A stretch of 10,904 nt of DNA from Ichthyophonus hoferi (Eukaryota; Opisthokonta; Ichthyosporea; Ichthyophonida; Ichthyophonidae): NCBI GenBank assembly GCA_002751075.1, contig NAOQ01000840.1, positions 1 through 10,904 of the forward strand. Reading direction: 5' to 3'. Below the pieces are notes generated by a model. The model was not told the origin of the DNA. It did not search any database and saw nothing but the letters and a program-made list of their open reading frames with translations. A program made the translations under genes and the position numbers. Position 1 is the stretch's first letter. Each line of letters starts with the position of its first letter. This document shows positions 7,801 through 10,904 of the stretch, in pieces.

Positions 7801-10535
7801 GGAAGTAAAGCTACTTACATCTTTAAAGATCTGGTTCAGCACCATAAACAATACTAGAATTGCTATGGCAGTGGCCATGAAGTTGAATACAGAGGTCAGC
7901 TTTGAGACAATAGATTTGGCATCTTTGAGTGATAGTTGTAGATTACGTCTATGCGTTATAGGGTAGGTGTACAGCGAAGTAAAGTAGTAATGATAAGGTG
8001 TGTTGGAGTGGGTAAAGTAGGAAGGGGTAGAGTAGGGAGGGGTAGGGAGGGTAGGTTAGTAAAAGACAGGATAGGATAAGGCAAGCTAAGGTGACGTGTT
8101 GGTGATCGGATTAGCTATTATAAGGTTTACCCTATTGGTGGGATACAATTATAGATATTACAGAGGAAAACCCATAACTAAATTTTGGATTAACTAATAG
8201 GCTAATATTAGCCTATGAACTGCTTTTGTTAAAATATATATTTATTAGTGTGATCCCTACCTATCACCAACCTAGTTTACCTACCTTTCTTTCATAATGG
8301 TTCGCACTGCATCCTTAACTTCTCTGTTTATTGGGTGGAAGTCAGATATTTTTTCCTTGTTTATAATTAATTAACTAATTATTTTAATTAATTCTCATAG
8401 CAATATGACTACAATAGTATTATGATCCTCTACCAATTGTTTTCCCTGAGAAACCATTCTTCTCAGTTGTACTTGTAGTATAATAACATATAATACATAT
8501 AATACGCTATAATATAATACAATATAATACACTTTACGTACATTGTATGGTATTGCGTTGTATTATATTATATTATATTTTGCTATATTTCACTGTATTA
8601 TTTTGTATCATATTATATTCTATTACATTTTGATATCTTACATTCGCATTGTTTTATTTTATTTTACACTTCATTACAATACGTTGTATTATATTGTATT
8701 ATATTACATTATATTATATTATATTATATTGTACTGCATTACGTTATATTACATTATATTATATTATATTATATTATACCTATTCTAAACTCTCTAATAT
8801 AAAATATCCTAACTACAAATACCAATGATACATCAAGTAGCAACCAATTAAAAGGTAAATAGTAGGCCTACCCTTGTGATATTCCACCACTCCCATCATT
8901 GTCAAAAAGGGCAAAGGCCTTAAGGGCGTCGTCTCCATGAATAAATACTTTAAAGTCCTATAATGATTGGAGATGATATGTGTGTGTATGTTGATATACG
9001 TGCAATTACGTTGTTGTACTATTATATTAGTATAATACTACATTATTAAATCTACAGTTTTGCCATCATAATATTATATTATTATACTTATATATACATA
9101 CATACATACATACATACTATGCCAGTCGCAGACAATTGGGCAAATATTCATTCATTTATGCATACTAAGTCATTGCCCTACACTATACCCTACCACACCT
9201 TATACTTACTGTACCTATGCATGACAACACACTATATTACCTTAAGAGTAATCTCTTCCTCTCCTTTCATCCGTACATTAGTCCATAGTTGGCGAGCTAC
9301 CTCTTTCGACTGCAAGGTTGTATATTTTAATATGATAGATCAGATTAAAAAAGGTTATAGTAGGGTATAAGATGGCATAGTATGGTATGGTATAGTATAA
9401 TATAGTATGGTATAGCATATGTATGTATTTCTTTCTATGTCATTGTATAGTATGATGTGGTTAGACAGACATCTATCTGTATTTTATAGTAAGCTATTAT
9501 ATGGTATAGTAAAATACTATATATTGTTACTCTCCATCTATCTATTATTCCCTTCTAGTATTTCCTTATTCACTATAACTCATATACTAAACATAGAACT
9601 TTAACCCTCCCTCGCTAACATATGCATTACTTCCCATTGCACTATATATATAACCATTATCCACTTATTTGGCTGTGTTAAACTGTATTCTTCTATATTA
9701 AAAACTAATTCTTCCAGCCCTATATATATATAGTAGGCCTTGATTGTTGTTATTGTGACGTATACCTTTTGACTATTAGTAATTGAGGTAAGCATGGTAG
9801 GTTTACCAGTGCGCTTGATGAGACTGTCTGGATAGTTGTACAAGGAGGCCATTAATAGATAGATACATAAAAGCCGCACATCAGGTACTGGTAGATATAT
9901 ATAAACGACAAGCTAGGTATTACCTTATGTATATATAGATGTGGCTATGCGCCATACTGGGAATTGTTTGATATATATGTATATCTATATATATATACAT
10001 AATAAACACGATAGGTACTGGTAGATATTTATATATATATAATAAACACAGTAGGCCCTGCTGGTAGATATATATATATATATATAATAAACACACTAAG
10101 CCCTAGTGCACTCACTCAGTGACTCCTCTGTTAAGTTACTTTTAGTAACCTTCTCCAGATTTTGGTTATCAATACCATGGTCCTGTATCACTCAATAGTA
10201 TATCAGTATGTGTGTTTACATAGGAATATCAACCAATCAAAGACTATTATATTTCTCTATCTTACTATCACCCTATCAACTTACTTTTGTTTTTCTTTTA
10301 AAACACTTAATATTTTAATTTGCTACATATTAACTGTCATAGGCTATACTTGTTGATAACCATAATCAAATATTAATTTCAGCACATATATAGATATATT
10401 TTTCTCACCATTTATATTAAGCACATGTGTATTGATTTTTACATACTGGTAATGCAATAACCATACAGTACTTACCACTTTTCTAGATTTATGCTTAAGA
10501 AGTTTGTTGAGAATGGACTCCGCAAATAGGGCCTC
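4789..10535 (-). CDS. EF-hand mechanosensitive channel, MscS family (fungal Msy type), 3' part, 13 exons
   Basis: The product is predicted to be a membrane tension-gated ion channel with a calcium-binding EF-hand. In fission yeast, Msy1 and Msy2 of this type sit in the ER and help control calcium after hypo-osmotic shock; that role here is inferred. Thirteen exons (60, 67, 17, 69, 86, 39, 130, 122, 100, 135, 105, 96 and 90 nt) join without a phase conflict to 371 codons plus stop. Numbering from the first visible residue: helix after the N-terminal membrane domain 1-20; linker 21-48; SKEVARQLW helix from 49; EF loop D90 to E101; transmembrane helix about 132-153; pore helix about 157-188; HPYDVGDRV 190-198; beta domain to about 232; NIRRSGP about 239-245; C-terminal alpha/beta domain to about 342; tail to 371. 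The N-terminal membrane helices and start codon lie beyond the right edge. The family call is strong; the exact subgroup is not. Confidence 0.93.
4879..5199 (-). other. intron 12 of the channel gene with a hairpin
   Basis: 321 bp with donor GTATGT. It holds a palindrome CACATATATGTG (4937-4948), a degenerate run of agtatgag/agtgtgag-type words (4965-5020), and a perfect 12-bp inverted repeat ATTATACTACAA / TTGTAGTATAAT (5039-5050 and 5064-5075) around a 13-nt loop. Confidence 0.75.
5200..5295 (-). CDS. channel gene, visible exon 12 (C-terminal domain helix)
   Basis: Acceptor GCATAG and donor GTATGT frame 96 nt in phase 0 at both ends. It encodes [18 protein letters not shown], then [11 protein letters not shown]. 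Following FQ of exon 11, it matches the family's Q-D-G-x-x-R-[WA]-x-R-R-x-K-[FL] helix and the closing I-x-Y strand. Confidence 0.95.
5309..5425. repeat. TATG tetranucleotide array and AAT-type array in intron 11
   Basis: A TATG/GTAT run (about 5309-5362, decaying to tgtgtagg) lies just upstream of the exon 12 acceptor in transcript terms. It is followed by an AAT/AAC-type trinucleotide stretch (about 5374-5425). Intron 11 spans 5296-5596. Confidence 0.9.
5597..5701 (-). CDS. channel gene, visible exon 11 (C-terminal domain strand)
   Basis: Acceptor ACATATAG and donor GTTAGT frame 105 nt in phase 0 at both ends. It encodes [18 protein letters not shown] and then [14 protein letters not shown]. 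The L-x-[LI]-x-[VI]-W-V-x-H-[KR]-x-N-[FW]-Q block is typical of the family. A second AG 31 bases inside the exon would leave phase 1 and need an extra exon, so the upstream acceptor is preferred. Confidence 0.92.
5721..5914. repeat. degenerate ~33-bp minisatellite in intron 10
   Basis: About six diverged tandem units start near 5721, 5755, 5783, 5819, 5849 and 5882. The best two are 5849-5881 and 5882-5914, beginning agccaatagtatc and agccaataatatc. The units share agccaat-like starts and a ttaattag-like second half. The array fills the transcript-3' end of intron 10 (5702-6326), beside the exon 11 acceptor. Confidence 0.65.
5915..6326 (-). other. remainder of intron 10
   Basis: AT-rich sequence with TA runs (6001-6012) and tacatacaca/tatatgca words. 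A 14-bp word, gatattgtagatct, at 6224-6237 recurs inside exon 10 at 6432-6445. No further gene is seen. Confidence 0.6.
6327..6461 (-). CDS. channel gene, visible exon 10 (start of C-terminal domain)
   Basis: Acceptor CCCACAG and donor GTATGT frame 135 nt in phase 0 at both ends. It encodes [20 protein letters not shown], then the strand [10 protein letters not shown] and helix [15 protein letters not shown]. The I-x-N-x-RRSGP motif is conserved in fungal MscS proteins and begins the cytosolic alpha/beta domain. Confidence 0.95.
6480..6805. repeat. GT-rich and pentanucleotide array in intron 9
   Basis: The intron (6462-6829) starts on the low side with a gtgtat/ggtata-rich part (6480-6555). 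A long imperfect 5-bp array follows, with units such as aatac, aatat, agtac and acaca (about 6556-6805). Because 5 is not a multiple of 3, it stays open in several frames on both strands and yields false Tyr/Cys/Ile-rich frames. Confidence 0.9.
6830..6929 (-). CDS. channel gene, visible exon 9 (MscS beta domain)
   Basis: Acceptor CTTCACAG and donor GTATGT frame 100 nt. It completes Arg and encodes [20 protein letters not shown] followed by [13 protein letters not shown]. Family members read V-x-I-D-x-x-L-V-V-x-x-I-x-x-x-x-T-x-F-x-x-x-D-G-x-x-[VI]-x-x-P-N; here the usual Pro is Ala and a Trp follows Asn. Confidence 0.95.
7050..7226. repeat. pentanucleotide array (ACATA/ATAAC type) in intron 8
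   Basis: Imperfect 5-bp units (cataa, catac, cataa) repeat for about 175 bp with a short tatatag interruption. Intron 8 spans 6930-7293. The unit is related to, but not the same as, those of introns 9 and 5. Confidence 0.92.
7294..7415 (-). CDS. channel gene, visible exon 8 (MscS pore helix)
   Basis: Acceptor AAACCAG and donor GTATAA frame 122 nt, entered in phase 0 and left in phase 2. It encodes [32 protein letters not shown] and MHPYDVGD. The SLL-x-FSF-x-x-x-x-x-A-x-x-x-x-ESIIF and HPYDVGDR blocks are the hallmark of eukaryotic MscS channels: the TM3-like pore helix and the turn into the beta domain. The acceptor has a weak pyrimidine tract, so the start is slightly less sure than the rest. 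Confidence 0.93.
7416..7818 (-). other. intron 7 of the channel gene
   Basis: 403 bp with a GTAAGT donor. It is AT-rich, with two ttggcttatata-like words (7529-7555) and short AT runs, and is the internal intron with the least repeat content. No coding or RNA gene signal is seen. Confidence 0.7.
7819..7948 (-). CDS. channel gene, visible exon 7 (transmembrane helix)
   Basis: Acceptor ACGCATAG and donor GTAAGT frame 130 nt. It completes Arg and encodes [17 protein letters not shown], then the hydrophobic [20 protein letters not shown] and FKD. This matches the SLxDxxxxVxKL amphipathic stretch and the transmembrane helix before the pore helix in the family. Confidence 0.93.
7976..8098. repeat. 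G-rich GGTAG/GGATA-type array in intron 6
   Basis: Purine-rich imperfect 5-bp units on the plus strand (aagta, ggggtag, gggag, ggata). The core 8024-8051 has five G runs and fits a G-quadruplex pattern. The transcript is the C-rich strand. Intron 6 spans 7949-8284. Confidence 0.8.
8197..8216. repeat. 20-bp perfect palindrome in intron 6
   Basis: ATAGGCTAAT is followed at once by its exact reverse complement ATTAGCCTAT, with no spacer. Confidence 0.9.
8285..8323 (-). CDS. channel gene, visible exon 6 (end of EF loop, 39 nt)
   Basis: Acceptor AAACAG and donor GTAGGT frame 39 nt in phase 2 at both ends. The first base completes Gly (EF position 11); then [12 protein letters not shown] gives Glu at EF position 12 and the exiting helix. 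The last two bases begin an Arg. Being a multiple of three with equal end phases, it can be skipped without changing the frame. Confidence 0.9.
8478..8777. repeat. pentanucleotide array with polarity switch in intron 5
   Basis: Units read ataat/atac from about 8478 to 8532 and then tatta/gtatt-type from about 8545 to 8777, so the array changes strand orientation near 8535. The 21 bases at 8510-8530 are the exact reverse complement of 8686-8706. The right part is open in one plus frame as an Ile/Tyr/Leu-rich false protein. Intron 5 spans 8324-8871. Confidence 0.9.
8872..8957 (-). CDS. channel gene, visible exon 5 (EF-hand)
   Basis: Acceptor ATTATAG and donor GTAGGC frame 86 nt, entered in phase 0 and left in phase 2. 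It encodes [18 protein letters not shown] and then the loop [10 protein letters not shown]. Ligand positions 1, 3 and 5 are D, D and S, position 6 is the usual G and position 8 the usual I. The twelfth-position Glu is supplied by exon 6, so the intron cuts the calcium-binding loop. Confidence 0.93.
8958..9240 (-). other. intron 4 with a CATA microsatellite
   Basis: 283 bp. It holds a (CATA)n run at about 9096-9117, a tgtgtgtatg stretch (8979-8990), and tat/ata-rich filler. No coding signal is seen. Confidence 0.75.
9241..9309 (-). CDS. channel gene, visible exon 4 (helix before the EF-hand)
   Basis: Acceptor CTTGCAG and donor GTAATA frame 69 nt in phase 0 at both ends. It encodes [12 protein letters not shown] followed by GEEEITLK. 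The family pattern here is S-x-x-EA-x-x-LA-x-x-[IL]W, then a loop and I-T-L-x-DF; exon 5 supplies the DF. The match is clear. Confidence 0.9.
9361..9420. repeat. GGTAT/AGTAT pentanucleotide array in intron 3
   Basis: About twelve imperfect 5-bp units (agggt, ataag, ggtat, agtat) just upstream of the exon 4 acceptor in transcript direction. Intron 3 spans 9310-9806. Confidence 0.85.
9807..9823 (-). CDS. channel gene, visible exon 3 (17-nt microexon)
   Basis: TCTCATCAAGCGCACTG lies between acceptor AGACAG and donor GTAAAC. It completes an Ile codon with the last base of exon 2 and adds SSSAL, giving ISSSAL directly before SKEVARQLW, where the family has an I-[ST]-S-x-x-[EA] start of helix. It is the only piece I found that enters in phase 1 and leaves in phase 0. 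An alternative acceptor four bases upstream (start 9827) would need a different exon 2 donor. Confidence 0.5.
9883..10104. repeat. 40-45-bp minisatellite in intron 2
   Basis: Two adjacent units (10001-10040 and 10041-10085) each run aataaacac, then a taggtactg/taggccctg core, ggtagata and a TA run. A third, partial unit (10086-10104) ends near the exon 2 donor. A diverged partial copy with ggtactggtagatatata lies at about 9883-9903. Intron 2 spans 9824-10115. Confidence 0.8.
10116..10182 (-). CDS. channel gene, visible exon 2 (linker)
   Basis: Acceptor GATACAG and a consensus donor GTGAGT frame 67 nt, entered in phase 0 and left in phase 1. It encodes [12 protein letters not shown] and on to NLTEESL, a polar linker of the kind that is variable in this family. 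Support comes from phase fit, good splice sites and an open frame rather than from conservation. Confidence 0.6.
10183..10475 (-). other. intron 1 of the visible gene part
   Basis: 293 bp with a GTAAGT donor and ATACAG acceptor. It is AT-rich and has no long array. No coding or RNA gene signal is seen. Confidence 0.7.
10476..10535 (-). CDS. channel gene, visible exon 1 (cytoplasmic helix)
   Basis: Acceptor ATACAG and donor GTAAGT frame 60 nt encoding [20 protein letters not shown]. The ALFAE...LxKLL pattern matches the helix that follows the N-terminal membrane segments in fungal EF-hand MscS proteins. It starts and ends in phase 0. Earlier exons lie beyond the tetranucleotide array and the window edge. 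Confidence 0.8.
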
Positions 10536-10540
10536 CTGTA

Positions 10541-10904
10541 TAGAGAAAGATAGGTAGGTAGGTATGCAGGTAGGAAAGTGGGTATGTAGGTAAGTAGATA
10601 GGTGGGTAGGTAGGTAGATAAGTAGGTAGATAGGTAGGTAGATAGGTAGGTAGATAAGTAGGTAGATAGATAGGTAGGTAGGTAGATAGATAGGTAGATA
10701 GCTAGGTAGATAGCTAGGTAGCTAGGTAGGTAGATAAGTAGGTAGATAAGTAGGTAGATAGGTAGGTAGATAGGTAGGTAGATAGGTAGGTAGATAGGTA
10801 AGTAAGTAGGTAGGTAGGTAGGTAGGTAGATAAATAGATAGATAGGTAGGTAGGTAGGTAGGTAGGTAGATAGGTAAGTAGATATGTAGGTAGATAGGTA
10901 GGTA
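10541..10904. repeat. GGTA/GATA tetranucleotide array
   Basis: At least 364 bp of imperfect GGTA and GATA units with occasional GCTA and AGTA, running off the right edge. It lies in the intron before the first visible exon, and ends only five bases or so before the pyrimidine tract of that exon's acceptor. Confidence 0.97.

Noticed and set aside
8197-8216. Geminivirus-like replication origin (TAATATTA in a stem-loop)
   Set aside because: The palindrome has no loop, the nonanucleotide is incomplete, and no replication gene is near.
8543-8788. 81-codon Ile/Tyr/Leu-rich plus-strand frame
   Set aside because: It is translation of the tatta/gtatt array and looks like a membrane protein only by composition.
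9119-9370. 83-codon plus-strand frame
   Set aside because: It is antisense to exon 4 and begins inside a CATA repeat.
9601-9879. 92-codon minus-strand frame
   Set aside because: It overlaps the microexon in another frame, lacks splice support and has no family pattern.

Overview
The window is AT-rich eukaryotic DNA. Its right half (about 4.75-10.54 kb, minus strand) holds the 3' part of one split gene; the left half has no intact gene I can recognise. The gene was found by reading short exons against a known family. Thirteen exons join in phase with GT donors and AG acceptors into 371 codons plus a TGA stop. The product is an EF-hand mechanosensitive channel of the MscS family, of the type known from fungi (Msy1/Msy2-like). 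The N-terminal membrane segments lie beyond the right edge.

The channel family points to a fungus. The twelve internal introns are about 280-625 bp and full of microsatellites, much longer than usual fungal introns. A large-genome early-diverging fungus (for example an Entomophthorales-like lineage) would fit, but this is inference, and another unicellular eukaryote is not excluded.

Layout. 1-211: pure AAT-type trinucleotide array. 212-1830: AT-rich sequence with a TA run, a cluster of small inverted repeats and coding-like but broken patches. About 1833-2053: a SINE-like insert with a tRNA-Met-like head and a pol III B box. 2090-4745: no intact gene, with a decayed coding-like stretch on the minus strand (about 2640-3430). 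4750-4755: polyadenylation signal of the channel gene. 4789-10535: the channel gene. 10541-10904: GGTA/GATA tetranucleotide array inside the intron upstream of the first visible exon.

In protein order the visible part runs: cytoplasmic helix, linker, EF-hand, a transmembrane helix, the MscS pore helix, the HPYDVGDR turn, the beta domain and the C-terminal alpha/beta domain with a short tail. Exon 6 (39 nt, same phase at both ends) carries the last EF-loop ligand, so skipping it would remove the calcium site in frame. Most introns hold their own array or inverted repeat: tetra-, penta- and trinucleotide arrays, two minisatellites, a 20-bp palindrome and a G-quadruplex motif. All family and splice calls were made by eye; no searches were run.
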